A DNA stretch of 64,000 nucleotides from JACKHO01 sp041398745 (GTDB taxonomy: Bacteria; Planctomycetota; Planctomycetia; Planctomycetales; Planctomycetaceae), in contig JAWKUB010000004.1 of the NCBI GenBank assembly GCA_041398745.1, positions 372,001 through 436,000 on the forward strand. Direction: 5' to 3'. The first letter of the stretch is position 1. Every line of letters starts with the position of its first letter. Under the pieces are notes generated by a model that was given only the letters and a program-made list of their open reading frames with translations, was not told the origin of the DNA and searched no databases. Positions 1 through 8,202 of the stretch are shown in pieces. Both the position numbers and the translations under genes were made by a program.

Positions 1-135
1 GCGTTCTACACCGGAATGAAGTTCGACAAGCGGATTTATATGCCAGCTGAGCAAGACACACTCACGCCGATTCGACCAGCCCCGCCTCGTCCACCCCTTC
101 CGCCGAACGCCAAAGGTTCAACGAAGAACTTGTAA
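1..135 (+). CDS. C-terminal end of an unidentified protein (cut by the window start)
   Basis: This frame is open from the first base and stops at TAA 133-135, while the other two forward frames stop early. The visible 44 residues begin AFYTGMKFDK and end in a proline-rich tail (RPAPPRPPLPP). Genes on the same strand downstream are toxin and immunity cassettes, so this may be the end of an earlier immunity or toxin gene, but the sequence alone does not say which. No family is recognised. Confidence 0.4.
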   Translation, partial: AFYTGMKFDKRIYMPAEQDTLTPIRPAPPRPPLPPNAKGSTKNL

Positions 136-231
136 CACCCAGCGATTGAGGCCATACTTTCGGGACGAGGGTTTGGGACGCACCTCTCAGCGGGCGCCGC
201 ATACCGATCCGCAGTCTTCGTAGGTCGTGCT

Positions 232-579
232 GTGCATGACGACGCTTGCGGGAAATACACTCCACAAGGTACCGGCAATACATGTCTGCAAACCTTTCCT
301 CATGTTCCGTCAGGCGGAGAGCATGACCTACCAGAACTTTGCAAGTTGGGGATCGACTTGAATTCCTCCGAGAATGGTGTTTGGCTGCCGGCGTGCAACT
401 ACATGGACCGTGTGGCTTCAATGCACAAGGGACGTACGCCTCGGTCATACAAGAATGAGGTGCTGAGACGATTCCAAGGCTTCAACGGAGGAAAGCAGGA
501 TGCTTTGGGTATCCTGAACAGCATTCGAGATGATCTGCTCGACGGATCGTTACCATTGAACAACGCGGCAGATTGCTAG
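232..579 (+). pseudogene. Truncated AHH-type nuclease toxin C-terminus (displaced cassette)
   Basis: The frame is open from 136 to the TAG at 577-579; GTG at 232 is the first usable start. The C-terminal half contains GIDLNSSENGVWLP, then a helical stretch with MHKGRTPRSYKNEVLRRF. This is the pattern of the second half of AHH/HNH (Endo VII fold) nuclease toxins. The expected AHH motif just upstream is missing; in its place an in-frame 73-bp repeat encodes TPQGTGNTCLQTFPHVPSGG. No export or HINT domain precedes it, so it looks like an orphan toxin end rather than a working gene. An Imm11-like gene follows 22 bp downstream. The family call rests on motif recognition only. Confidence 0.55.
250..322 (+). 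repeat. 73-bp direct repeat, copy 1
   Basis: It matches 3795-3867 with only three substitutions and no gaps. In this copy the repeat is in frame with the AHH toxin fragment. The two copies lie about 3.5 kb apart and enclose both toxin/immunity cassettes. Such identity in an otherwise degenerate region suggests a recent duplication or a recombination joint. Confidence 0.85.
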
Positions 580-601
580 CCCAAGAAAGGCCAGTCGAAA
601 A

Positions 602-1165
602 ATGTCCACTCAGGTTTATTGTATGCGAGCATCTGACGATGAAACCGGCCCGTTCATTGACTTTGAGACGCCAGAAAATGGGACTTGCGTACCTTGGGAA
701 TTGATTGGTGATATCTTGCTCGGAGAACAGCCGGCGGAACTCTGGCCTGACGTCAAACTGACGGCCCACGGAAAGGGAATTGACGAATGGCACTACTTCT
801 CCGTTCCTGGGACATTTGGAGCAGTCTCACAGGAAGTAGTCAAGTGTATTGGTGACTTCATGAGGGAGTATTTTCAGTTCTTCCCTTCAACCATCAGTGA
901 CCGGACCTTCTACTTTTTGCAGAATATCTCTTCACTAGATTGTCTTGATCGAGATCGCTCAGACATCGTCTTTTTCCCCCATGACGCGAGTCGTGTAATG
1001 CGGATCAAAAGCTACCGATTTCGCGCCGGATGTATCGCAGACCCCCTTGTGTTCGTCATTCCGGAAACAACTACAGAGTTGTTCGCAACTCAGGGAGTAA
1101 AGCGTATCATCGAGCGTCACAACCTTGATGGGTTCAAGTTTCTTGCGGCGGATACAGTCGACTAG
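602..1165 (+). CDS. Imm11-like (DUF1629-type) immunity protein
   Basis: This 187-residue soluble protein starts at an ATG 22 bp after the toxin fragment. The layout resembles Imm11/DUF1629 immunity proteins: an acidic N-terminal half and a C-terminal segment ending in a TQGVKRIIERHNLDGFKFLA-type stretch, in which a short helix precedes a strand around DGFKF. The likely role is cytoplasmic neutralisation of the cognate nuclease toxin. Position immediately downstream of a toxin end is the usual order in polymorphic toxin systems. The family assignment is from the C-terminal pattern and context, so it is moderate. Confidence 0.5.
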   Translation: MSTQVYCMRASDDETGPFIDFETPENGTCVPWELIGDILLGEQPAELWPDVKLTAHGKGIDEWHYFSVPGTFGAVSQEVVKCIGDFMREYFQFFPSTISDRTFYFLQNISSLDCLDRDRSDIVFFPHDASRVMRIKSYRFRAGCIADPLVFVIPETTTELFATQGVKRIIERHNLDGFKFLAADTVD

Positions 1166-1268
1166 CGATTCCGCGAATCGTACCGCTTGCTGTAAAGAAT
1201 CTCGCAAGCTTAGCCGGTTCGAAATGAGCTGTGCAGTGGAGACGTAGCATTGCAACGCACGATCAATA

Positions 1269-1452
1269 AGTCCCGTAGGCTGGGTTGGCGAACGGTGTAA
1301 AGGCGTTATTTTGAAGTGAAGTAGGTGCAGTCTTTCAAGCCAAACCCAGCATTGCAGTTCGACCGTCGCGTGCTGGGTTTGGCTCATTCTCACGCACCGC
1401 CCAACAAGGCAGGAACGCCGATTTAACTTCGCACAACCCAGCCTACGGGACT
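1269..1452. repeat. MITE-like element bounded by a 19-bp perfect inverted repeat
   Basis: AGTCCCGTAGGCTGGGTTG at 1269-1287 is the exact reverse complement of 1434-1452. Inside, a second perfect 12-bp inverted repeat (1340-1351 region with 1371-1382 region, CCAAACCCAGCA type) forms another hairpin. No ORF of note lies inside. No clear target-site duplication flanks it. The right end abuts the point where HINT-toxin homology begins (1452), so the element sits at, or caused, the 5' break of that toxin. Confidence 0.7.
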
Positions 1453-1807
1453 ACAACCTCCAAATCGCCGACGCCCGCACCTACACCGTTGGCGAAAGCG
1501 GAGTGTTGGTGCATAATGACTCGCCTTGTGATGATCCTTGCAGCGAGTATACGTACCAGGGACGGGCTCCAAGTGGGTATAAGACGTGGACCGACTACGT
1601 AGTTGGGAAATGCGACGGTGATAAAGACGCAGTCAAGAAGAATCCTCACGGTCACCACATTGTGATGAAAGGGGATTCATTCCCTGAAAATGCCAAAGCG
1701 CGTAAGATTCTGTGCAAGCACGGGATTAATCCATACACCGATTGTCGCAACCTCGTCATCTCAAGAAACTACTGCCATTCGTCTCGTTACGCGAAGCGTG
1801 TACTCAA

Positions 1808-3096
1808 ACACGGTCAGCGCACACTAAGTGTTTTGAATCCAATGACTTCGAGCAGGAAGTCCCAGTTCCAGCCGCAGGAGCGGCGTTTCATGGCCAGGCT
1901 CGACTTCGCGGGATGTTGTTTGAGGAGCGACAATGTGAACCGGCGGAGCCAGGCCATATTCTCCGTCCCCTGCCGTTGGCGCGACCTGAGTTGGTCTTCG
2001 CGATACGTGACATCGAGGCTCCAGTGGCAGGTATTTTCGATGCCCCAGTGACTGCGCACCGACTTCGCAAACTGGCCTACATGTAGCGGGAGGCTGCTGA
2101 GATAATAATGCGTTTCTAGCGAGTGTTTCTGGCCGTCGGACCACTCGTATACGCACAGGCCAATTGTTTTCAGGCCTTTCCAGCCGCTGGCTGCCCAGGA
2201 AGGCATTCGGAACTTCAAATTGAATGTAATGCGCGTTTCCTGGCGTCCATGCCGAGGCTTCTTCGGTTGGTCGACCAGTCGTTCGTGAGCGACATCGGCG
2301 AAGTCATTCTCGACGTGTTCTGCGACAAATTCGAGGGCCGCCTGATACAGCAATCCCTGGTTCTTTTTGAGTGAGAGAACGTAGTTCCCTTTGCCGTTCA
2401 CAATTTGTTCTGCAATGGCGGTTTGAGTTCCCATGGCATCGATCGTAATGACCGCACCATCCAGGTCAATCAGTCGCAACAGCTCGGGAATCGCTGTGAT
2501 TTCATTGGATTTTCCTCGGTGGGAACCTGAGCCAGCGTAAGCCCCTGCTCCGAAGCCCATGCTGACCAAATGCAAAGGTCCCAAACCATGCCTCGCGTCA
2601 CGACTCCCTTTGAGGCATTTTCCGTCGATGGCCACGTGTCTTTGTTCACCTTCTTTCTTGCCTCCCAGAAGTGCTTCGATCCATGAGACGAAACAACTCT
2701 GAAACGCTTCGGGATGAAGAGCGCACAGGACCCGGCGAAACACATCGCGCGAAGGAATACCGTGCGGCAAATCGAGGATGTCCGGAAGAAGGCTCTGCTT
2801 CGACTCGGCCCACTTGCGAATCCCCGTGGGACCATCAGCCCCCGCCAGAACTCCCATCACCGAAATCGAAACAACCGACACCAACGGATGCCTCCGATTC
2901 ACCGCCGACCTGGCATCTTCCAACTCATTAAAAGCCGTCGTCAACTCTTCTAACGTCGCCGCCTGATTCCTACTGCGCACGCCACTTCCTCCATATCATC
3001 AACCGAATGAACAGGAACGAAGACTTATCAAATCAACACCACGAGCGCAACCCCACCCAGCCCCCCTCGTTAACCCAAAGTGCGCGCTGGCCGTGT
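1808..3096 (-). mobile_element. Complete ISAs1-family insertion sequence
   Basis: The ends form an 18-bp terminal inverted repeat: ACACGGTCAGCGCACACT on the left and ACACGGCCAGCGCGCACT read from the right, with two mismatches. GTACTCAA is duplicated directly outside (1800-1807 and 3097-3104); depending on how the ends are drawn the duplication can be read as 8-12 bp. Length is about 1.29 kb with one transposase gene, all as expected for ISAs1. The nearly identical ends and full-length transposase suggest a recent insertion. Confidence 0.92.
1814..2980 (-). CDS. ISAs1-family DDE transposase
   Basis: The 388-residue protein has the family's N-terminal domain (RRHPLVSVVSISVMGVLAGA, then FRRVLCAL) and the catalytic DDE core: HVAIDGKCLKGSRD, VITIDAMGTQ and HWGIENTCHWSLDV followed by REDQ. 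This is full length for the family. The GTG start is supported by a strong GGAGGAA ribosome site six bases upstream. The stop codon lies inside the left inverted repeat, as is common. No frameshift is seen, so it is probably active. Confidence 0.93.
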   Translation of the reverse strand: MRSRNQAATLEELTTAFNELEDARSAVNRRHPLVSVVSISVMGVLAGADGPTGIRKWAESKQSLLPDILDLPHGIPSRDVFRRVLCALHPEAFQSCFVSWIEALLGGKKEGEQRHVAIDGKCLKGSRDARHGLGPLHLVSMGFGAGAYAGSGSHRGKSNEITAIPELLRLIDLDGAVITIDAMGTQTAIAEQIVNGKGNYVLSLKKNQGLLYQAALEFVAEHVENDFADVAHERLVDQPKKPRHGRQETRITFNLKFRMPSWAASGWKGLKTIGLCVYEWSDGQKHSLETHYYLSSLPLHVGQFAKSVRSHWGIENTCHWSLDVTYREDQLRSRQRQGTENMAWLRRFTLSLLKQHPAKSSLAMKRRSCGWNWDFLLEVIGFKTLSVR

Positions 3097-3246
3097 GTAC
3101 TCAAACGACTGGAGGATGTGGATATTCCAGGTGCAAATCCGGCAGACATCGAGCGTGTGCTGATTGAGTTAGCGGCATGGCATCAAGGCTGTGGTGATCC
3201 TGTTACAGTCTCTGAAGAATGGGACGAAGTTGAAGGGAAATAACCA

Positions 3247-3783
3247 GTGGAAATCGACGCGGAAATCTATATCCCCATCAAACAAGCATTTGATAGCAAT
3301 GACCTTGTCGCATTTCGCCGACTACTTGGCGAACATCCACAATATCTAAGAGATGTTCGCGATGGAACGGATTGGTGGATGTGGAAGGCTGCAATGGATG
3401 GAAACCTGCCAATAGTCCAGACCTTGATCGACCTTGGCTTGAGACCGAATGAGTCGCAAGACCTACCAGACCCGGAAGATCCAGACTTCTTATTTGTTCA
3501 AGTCGAAGGTCCAATACTGCAAGCAGCCGGTCAAGGGCACTTTGACGTGGTAGCGTACCTGCTCGAACAGGGCGCTCAAATCAACTACGAAATAAGTGGC
3601 AAGGTGCGATGTCTGCCGCTACTTAGAGCCGCGACAAAAGGCCACTTGGAAGTCGTCAAGTTGCTTGTCGAGCATGGTGCCGACCTGAATTTCACGTTCA
3701 ACGGCCATACGCCGGTATCTCAGGCAGACGATTATGGGCACGCGGAAGTGGCTGCCTACCTGCGCTCTGTCGGGGCGAAATAG
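3247..3783 (+). CDS. Ankyrin-repeat immunity protein
   Basis: The 178-residue cytoplasmic protein contains ankyrin repeats: a degenerate first unit (MWKAAMDGNLPIVQTLIDLG), then QAAGQGHFDVVAYLLEQGA, RAATKGHLEVVKLLVEHGA and a C-terminal QADDYGHAEVAAYLRSVGA. It starts at GTG only 3 bases after the stop of the interrupted AHH toxin, so it was co-translated with that toxin. Ankyrin proteins are a known immunity class for nuclease toxins; specific binding to this toxin is inferred from position. It is intact although its toxin is broken. Confidence 0.75.
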   Translation: MEIDAEIYIPIKQAFDSNDLVAFRRLLGEHPQYLRDVRDGTDWWMWKAAMDGNLPIVQTLIDLGLRPNESQDLPDPEDPDFLFVQVEGPILQAAGQGHFDVVAYLLEQGAQINYEISGKVRCLPLLRAATKGHLEVVKLLVEHGADLNFTFNGHTPVSQADDYGHAEVAAYLRSVGAK

Positions 3784-3794
3784 TCGACACCTGG

Positions 3795-3867
3795 GGGAAA
3801 TGCACTCCACAAGGTACTGGCAATACATCTCTGCAAACCTTTCCTCATGTTCCGTCAGGCGGAGAGC
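3795..3867 (+). repeat. 73-bp direct repeat, copy 2
   Basis: It matches 250-322 at 70 of 73 positions. Here the same frame continues past the repeat to a TGA near 3963 without recognisable toxin sequence, so this copy is a scar rather than part of a gene. It lies just after the ankyrin immunity gene and closes the cassette array. Confidence 0.85.
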
Positions 3868-4020
3868 TGAATCCCCTTCCACTGATGCCACTTCAAAGCA
3901 GTCACGGTAGGGCACTGCAAACAATTCTCGCAGCTAGGCCATGCACCGTGCGAGGTTGAAGAAGGCACCGAGCCACCTGTTGTCAAGGCTTGCTTGTAGT
4001 CGTGCTGTTAGGATGATGCC

Positions 4021-4425
4021 ATGGATTTATATCAAGCAACATTGAGAACTGGAATCTCCATCAGTGCACATGCGCACTACCGAACTCTGACTTTCGGTGG
4101 AGGATTGGCCATCGGTCGGCATTCTCCTGAGCGAATCCGCCGAAAACTGAGAATTGTGACTGATACAGTCCGGCCAATTGTTCCGTCAGCTCCTTTTCAC
4201 GCTCTGCTAGACAACGAACTTCTTGAAAGGCGTGAATGGTGCTTACCCTACTTCACGAGTGTCACATGGTTCGTCTCGGAGCATCTGAGCGGAGACAAAT
4301 ATCACGGAAGCCATTTGGCCGTTATTCATTTTCAAGACACCAACGATTCGCATTTCGACGATGCCAACCTGGAGTTGCTCAAAGCAATCGACTGGCCAAG
4401 CCTCGCGACGGGATTCCAGTATTAG
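4021..4425 (+). CDS. Hypothetical protein, possible orphan immunity protein
   Basis: The 134-residue soluble protein starts at ATG preceded by a TTAGGA-type ribosome site. It has no signal peptide, membrane segment or motif that I recognise. Its place at the end of a toxin/immunity array, on the same strand and just after the 73-bp repeat, makes an immunity role plausible, but no cognate toxin end is visible in front of it. Size fits small immunity proteins. Confidence 0.45.
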   Translation: MDLYQATLRTGISISAHAHYRTLTFGGGLAIGRHSPERIRRKLRIVTDTVRPIVPSAPFHALLDNELLERREWCLPYFTSVTWFVSEHLSGDKYHGSHLAVIHFQDTNDSHFDDANLELLKAIDWPSLATGFQY

Positions 4426-4823
4426 CACCAATTCGGATCGGGTGGCACGCTCAGTAGCGAAGCGAATGGGCGTGGCCGAGTGGTGACGTCGCGAGCGTTG
4501 TCAGCTTTCGCATATTCTCAGCACATGTGAACTCGAGACGCTCAGACGGGAAAGTCCGTGCCAATGATGCACGTCCACCCAAAGTTCGCCACGCCCATCC
4601 CGCTGGTCTGGGTTGTACCACCCGACCCGCATTCCCTGATGGCGTTCCCAAGCAGGAGTTTGGGAACGAGGCATTTCGAAGAATCTCCGTGTGCTCTGTG
4701 CCCTGTGGTTCATTACCCCACTGCACATCCCTCGCCGAGCGTGTCGCCTCAAGGCGTTGCAGCGTATACTGAAGGGAGACGCCTGAGGCGTTAGTGTGTT
4801 TGTACGAACTTGAGAGACAACAG
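4426..4823. other. Intergenic stretch with palindromic debris, no gene
   Basis: No convincing coding sequence. It holds a hairpin with an 8-bp stem (GTTCCCAA 4644-4651 with TTGGGAAC 4660-4667), a half copy of the disease-free CTCCGTG/CTGTGG type repeat near 4683-4710 (compare 42651-42735), and a short palindrome ACGCCTGAGGCGT near 4780-4792 just before the next gene. Confidence 0.5.
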
Positions 4824-5588
4824 ATGGCTGCTGCAACAGGTAATGTGAATGCATCTGGCTTATTTCGGTTGGCGGTGACTGCCGTACCGGATGAACGCGA
4901 CGCGGTGATTGCCGTGCTCCGAGAGGCCGTGAAAATGAATGCCGTCGATGCGAAAATTCGGCTGCATCATATCCCGGCTGTATGGCCGGAAGAGTATGCG
5001 GTGGAAGAGGCTGGGGCGGCTTGCGATCAATTGCGAAGTGTCGGCATGAGTGTTTGTGCGGTACCGGCCAGTAGTGCGGACGATCTGCACGCGCAAACGG
5101 TGCATCATGTGCGTTGCACGAATGAAGGCTTTGTCGTCGTTTCGCTGACAGGAGAAGCGGGGACGCCGTTGCCTTGGGAAACCTTAAAGCTCATTAGTGT
5201 GGCTGACGTGGATGGATTACAGCACCGCACGACGGGGGCGTTTTCGTCTGATTATCTGGCAACGCATCCTCACATGACGCCCAGCACCGCCAACAAGCCG
5301 ACGGAGCATGGACTGGAACTCAACCTCATTTTCGACAATCCCGAGGCCTGCTACCGAATTGATGCCGGGCTCATGAACTACGAGTACCTGGGAGAGAACC
5401 TGAGTTCCTCAACCACGGAAAACTTCAAACAATTGCTAATCGATTTGGTCCGCCATGCTCCCGCCGCTGCACAGACTCCACTGACAGAGCAGTTTGCCAC
5501 TGGAGGTCTGCACGAGCGGGACAGGCTGAAGTCGTCGCAGGTTCATCATGACCTGGCGGTGGCGTATTATCTGTGCGTTGATGGTTGA
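4824..5588 (+). CDS. Hypothetical soluble protein
   Basis: With the ATG at 4824 (GAGAG ribosome site a few bases upstream) the product has 254 residues; a GTG at 4794 in the same frame would add ten. The N-terminal 80 residues (LAVTAVPDERDAVIAVLREA ... AAACDQLRSVGM) look like an alternating helix/strand fold resembling a ribosomal L7/L12 C-terminal or ferredoxin-like unit. No signal peptide, membrane segment or catalytic motif is seen. It converges on the M56 gene and is not linked to the toxin array by content. Confidence 0.6.
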   Translation: MAAATGNVNASGLFRLAVTAVPDERDAVIAVLREAVKMNAVDAKIRLHHIPAVWPEEYAVEEAGAACDQLRSVGMSVCAVPASSADDLHAQTVHHVRCTNEGFVVVSLTGEAGTPLPWETLKLISVADVDGLQHRTTGAFSSDYLATHPHMTPSTANKPTEHGLELNLIFDNPEACYRIDAGLMNYEYLGENLSSSTTENFKQLLIDLVRHAPAAAQTPLTEQFATGGLHERDRLKSSQVHHDLAVAYYLCVDG

Positions 5589-5605
5589 AAGTCGAAGGTC
5601 GAACG

Positions 5606-7804
5606 TTAGGGGGCAGTGGCGGTCGGGCTCGCGACCGGCTCCACGATTCTGGGAGTGATGAGGAACCAGGTGTATTCGGTTTGGTCGTAGGTCGGTGGGA
5701 CACAAACGACCAGCGTCTGGGAGTTCTGCAGTTGGGCAAGGGTGTTGACTTTCAGCCGGCTCACGCTGGGTACCTGAACGGTGACATCTTTCCCCTGGAG
5801 TTTCATCGAGTAAGTTTCCACCTCGTCTACATTACTGAGTTCGAGCTTGAGGGAGAGGTCAGTCGCTGTATGCTCGGGGTTGATGACCGTCTGCAAATCG
5901 ACCTGAAAGCCTTCCGAAATGATTTCCAGTTGCGGCTTAATGGTCCCATCGGGCGCGGGGCCGAGTCCCGTCACAAATGGCCGCTGGACTCCCGACCAAA
6001 TCGTGGCTGTCTGACCGTTAAACAACGTCACTTTGGGTGCCATCATGATATTCGCCTGAACATCGGACTGGGCATTCGTCATGAAGCGCCGCATCTCTCC
6101 GTCGTCCAGCATGCGAATGAGCATGGGGACCTGCTTTTCAACTGACGAGACACCACTGGCCTGCGGCCTGTCGCTCGCTGCCGGCTGTTCGGTTTTCTGC
6201 TCGTCTCTACTGAGCGGCTGTGAAACAATACGGTCCCAACTCAGCCCCAATTCCTCGACGATGTTGATGCCGGAGGTTGCAATCCGCATTTCTACACAAA
6301 CCTGTCCGGGGCCACTGCGGTTCCAGGCCTGAATAATGGCACCAACCCGCTGGTGTCCTTCCTGCGTCGCCTCGATGGCTGCAATCCATTGACCGTCGGA
6401 CTCCTCAAGGGTGACGGAAAGATGCTTTTCGACTTCGGCCATCGTCGCTCGATTTGGAGGCTGAACAAAGATCTCCAACTCCAATTGAAGCACGCGCATT
6501 GCCTCTTCGAGACTAACCTGCTCCTGCGTCTGAAAGTGGCCAATGGCACTTGTGACGTCGTATTCCTTCACTTCGCGAGGACCTGCTTCCTCGGTTGGCA
6601 GCGCGCCATCATGGACCATGACGGCATCGGCCAGAATGCCGGGGGTGTTGGCGTCGACCTTCGTCCACATACTGGACTTGCGCTTCTCCGCCCGCGGCTG
6701 GGCTGCGTCCGTGAGACCGATGATGGCGACGACGAGCATCAGACCGACGACGAGTCCCCAATGCCACCAGTGCTGTAGTTTTGTCCCGTTAGCTATTGCC
6801 CGTAAGCGCGAAGCGATGGATGTCCTACGAAACCATCCGGAGAGGAATCCCAGCAGTGAAACAGGCAGCGCCACTGTCCAACCGCGCGATTGTGGTCGCG
6901 CCGCCAGTTCCAGCAGCAACTCCGAATAAGTTTTCTGCTGCTGCGGTTCGCCGTGCACATGCCGCAGAACCATGGCGTCGCGTGATTGTTCCCGCAAGTC
7001 AACAAAGAAATGTTGCGCGAGCCAGAAGAACGGATTCCACCACTGCATGGCCCGGACAAGTACCAGGAGCCAGTTGGCAACGACATCCCAGCAGCGCACA
7101 TGCATTAGTTCGTGCAGCATGATGAGGCGCAGTTGTGCATCTGAGAGATTCAGACAATGAGAAGGTAACAGCAGACACGGCGACCAAATGCCGACGACGG
7201 CCGGTTGGTTGACGAGGTCACACTCGACGAGTCGCAGACGCTGCAGCGTCCAGACTTCTCGCTGGCAACTTTGCAGAAGCGAGGTGAGACGTTCATCCGT
7301 CGATTCCTCAAGGGCTGCCAGTTTACTGCGGAAACGCCAATGGGAGAGCAGGGTGGTCGCCACAACAAAGATGGCGCCGCTGAGCCACAGCAACGGAATC
7401 GTGAACTTGAGCCACTCACCGAGCGTCGCCGAAGCCTGATTGGCAGGTGCGGCGGCGTACGCCTCGGGCGGAATGGAATCGGGATGTGGCGTCGCCGATG
7501 TGTTGATGTAAAAGACTTGGTCCTCAGTGGCAGTTTCCTGTACTCGATTGGCACTCGCTGATTCATACAGCGGGATAATGAGTCGGTGCACACTCAACGT
7601 GCTGGGAGGTGCAAAGGGCATGGCCATTCGCAGGATGACTAATCCCCAGAGGAAGCATTTTTGCGATGCAGTAAGCCACCTTTGGCCAGCGAAATGAATG
7701 ACCAGAGCGACTAATGCGAACACAGCACCGGCGTGTCCTGAGGCAATTGCCCAGCGAATTCCAGTGTACGTAACGGACGAGAAGATTTCCTGAAAGGCCT
7801 GCAT
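5606..7804 (-). CDS. BlaR1-like M56 metalloprotease fused to a secretin-like domain
   Basis: The 732-residue membrane protein has N-terminal transmembrane segments (about 20-40, 50-65 and 130-155), then an M56 peptidase domain with the zinc motif HELMH near residue 230, followed by more membrane helices (AMQWWNPFFWLAQHF and a segment near 345-365). The remaining half is periplasmic. Residues about 570-715 carry a secretin (GspD/PilQ-type) signature: MMAPKVTLFNGQTATIWSGVQ, then PFVTG and a final strand TYDQTEYTWFLITPRIV. It lies immediately downstream of blaI with a 1-base overlap (TAATG), so the pair is co-translated. The likely role is sensing an envelope signal and relieving BlaI repression by proteolysis. 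The function of the secretin-like half is unknown; a pore is not implied. Confidence 0.8.
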   Translation of the reverse strand: MQAFQEIFSSVTYTGIRWAIASGHAGAVFALVALVIHFAGQRWLTASQKCFLWGLVILRMAMPFAPPSTLSVHRLIIPLYESASANRVQETATEDQVFYINTSATPHPDSIPPEAYAAAPANQASATLGEWLKFTIPLLWLSGAIFVVATTLLSHWRFRSKLAALEESTDERLTSLLQSCQREVWTLQRLRLVECDLVNQPAVVGIWSPCLLLPSHCLNLSDAQLRLIMLHELMHVRCWDVVANWLLVLVRAMQWWNPFFWLAQHFFVDLREQSRDAMVLRHVHGEPQQQKTYSELLLELAARPQSRGWTVALPVSLLGFLSGWFRRTSIASRLRAIANGTKLQHWWHWGLVVGLMLVVAIIGLTDAAQPRAEKRKSSMWTKVDANTPGILADAVMVHDGALPTEEAGPREVKEYDVTSAIGHFQTQEQVSLEEAMRVLQLELEIFVQPPNRATMAEVEKHLSVTLEESDGQWIAAIEATQEGHQRVGAIIQAWNRSGPGQVCVEMRIATSGINIVEELGLSWDRIVSQPLSRDEQKTEQPAASDRPQASGVSSVEKQVPMLIRMLDDGEMRRFMTNAQSDVQANIMMAPKVTLFNGQTATIWSGVQRPFVTGLGPAPDGTIKPQLEIISEGFQVDLQTVINPEHTATDLSLKLELSNVDEVETYSMKLQGKDVTVQVPSVSRLKVNTLAQLQNSQTLVVCVPPTYDQTEYTWFLITPRIVEPVASPTATAP

Positions 7805-8178
7805 TACTGAGCCTCCTGCTCATCGAGAATGCGGCGAAGCTCTGCAATTTCGTCCGCGTTGAATTGAGTATCACGAAGAAAATAGGCGACGAGGTTTGCA
7901 TGTTCGCCTTCAAAAACGCGCTGCAGGAACGACTGGCTTTCGTTCTGTACGCAGTCAGTCCGGGCAACGCAGGAACGGTAGACGTAACTTTTGCCCGACT
8001 TGTCGAAGGTCAACACCCCCTTCTTCACCAGTCGGTGCAGCATGGTCTTCACAGTGGAAGGGGACCAGCCATTGGGCTCCGCAACCGCATCAATGACATC
8101 TTGCGCGGCGAGGGGCTCACGCTCCCAGAGCAGGTTCATCACCTGCCACTCCGCATCCGAAATAGTAACCTGAGCCAT
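7804..8178 (-). CDS. BlaI/MecI-family transcriptional repressor
   Basis: The 124-residue winged-helix protein begins MAQVTISDAEWQVMNLLWE, the standard start of the family, and contains WSPSTVKTMLHRLVKKGVL as its recognition segment. A longer in-frame start exists upstream, but ATG 8178 has a GGAGGTG ribosome site and gives the family length. The C-terminal dimerisation half contains VFEGEHANLVAYFL. It probably represses its own operon with the M56 gene through the sites at 8203-8259 and is inactivated by cleavage. No beta-lactamase is adjacent, so the target is not obviously antibiotic resistance. Confidence 0.9.
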   Translation of the reverse strand: MAQVTISDAEWQVMNLLWEREPLAAQDVIDAVAEPNGWSPSTVKTMLHRLVKKGVLTFDKSGKSYVYRSCVARTDCVQNESQSFLQRVFEGEHANLVAYFLRDTQFNADEIAELRRILDEQEAQ

Positions 8179-8202
8179 ACTCACCTCCGTGCTGCCACTT
8201 TC

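Larger units (their letters stand above)
1452..3243 (+). pseudogene. Pretoxin-HINT tail plus AHH-type nuclease toxin, split by ISAs1
   Basis: The reading frame before the insertion contains TYTVGESGVLVHN, the typical end of a pretoxin HINT (intein-like) domain, then GHHIVMKGDSF and HGINPYTDCRNLVI...CHSSRYAKRVLK, a good AHH-nuclease pattern with the HH pair. Removing 1808-3104 (insertion sequence plus one target copy) joins the frame seamlessly to RLEDVDIPGANPADIERVL and on to TAA 3241-3243. So the ancestral product was a normal HINT-AHH toxin C-terminus of about 166 residues (from 1452). The N-terminal delivery part is absent. The ankyrin immunity gene starts 3 bases after the stop. Confidence 0.75.

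Noticed and set aside
3619..3924. Minus-strand reading of the 73-bp repeat resembling a small DNA-binding or terminase-like N-terminus
   Set aside because: The similarity is too short, the frame has no start signal, and the + frame fits the toxin fragment in copy 1.
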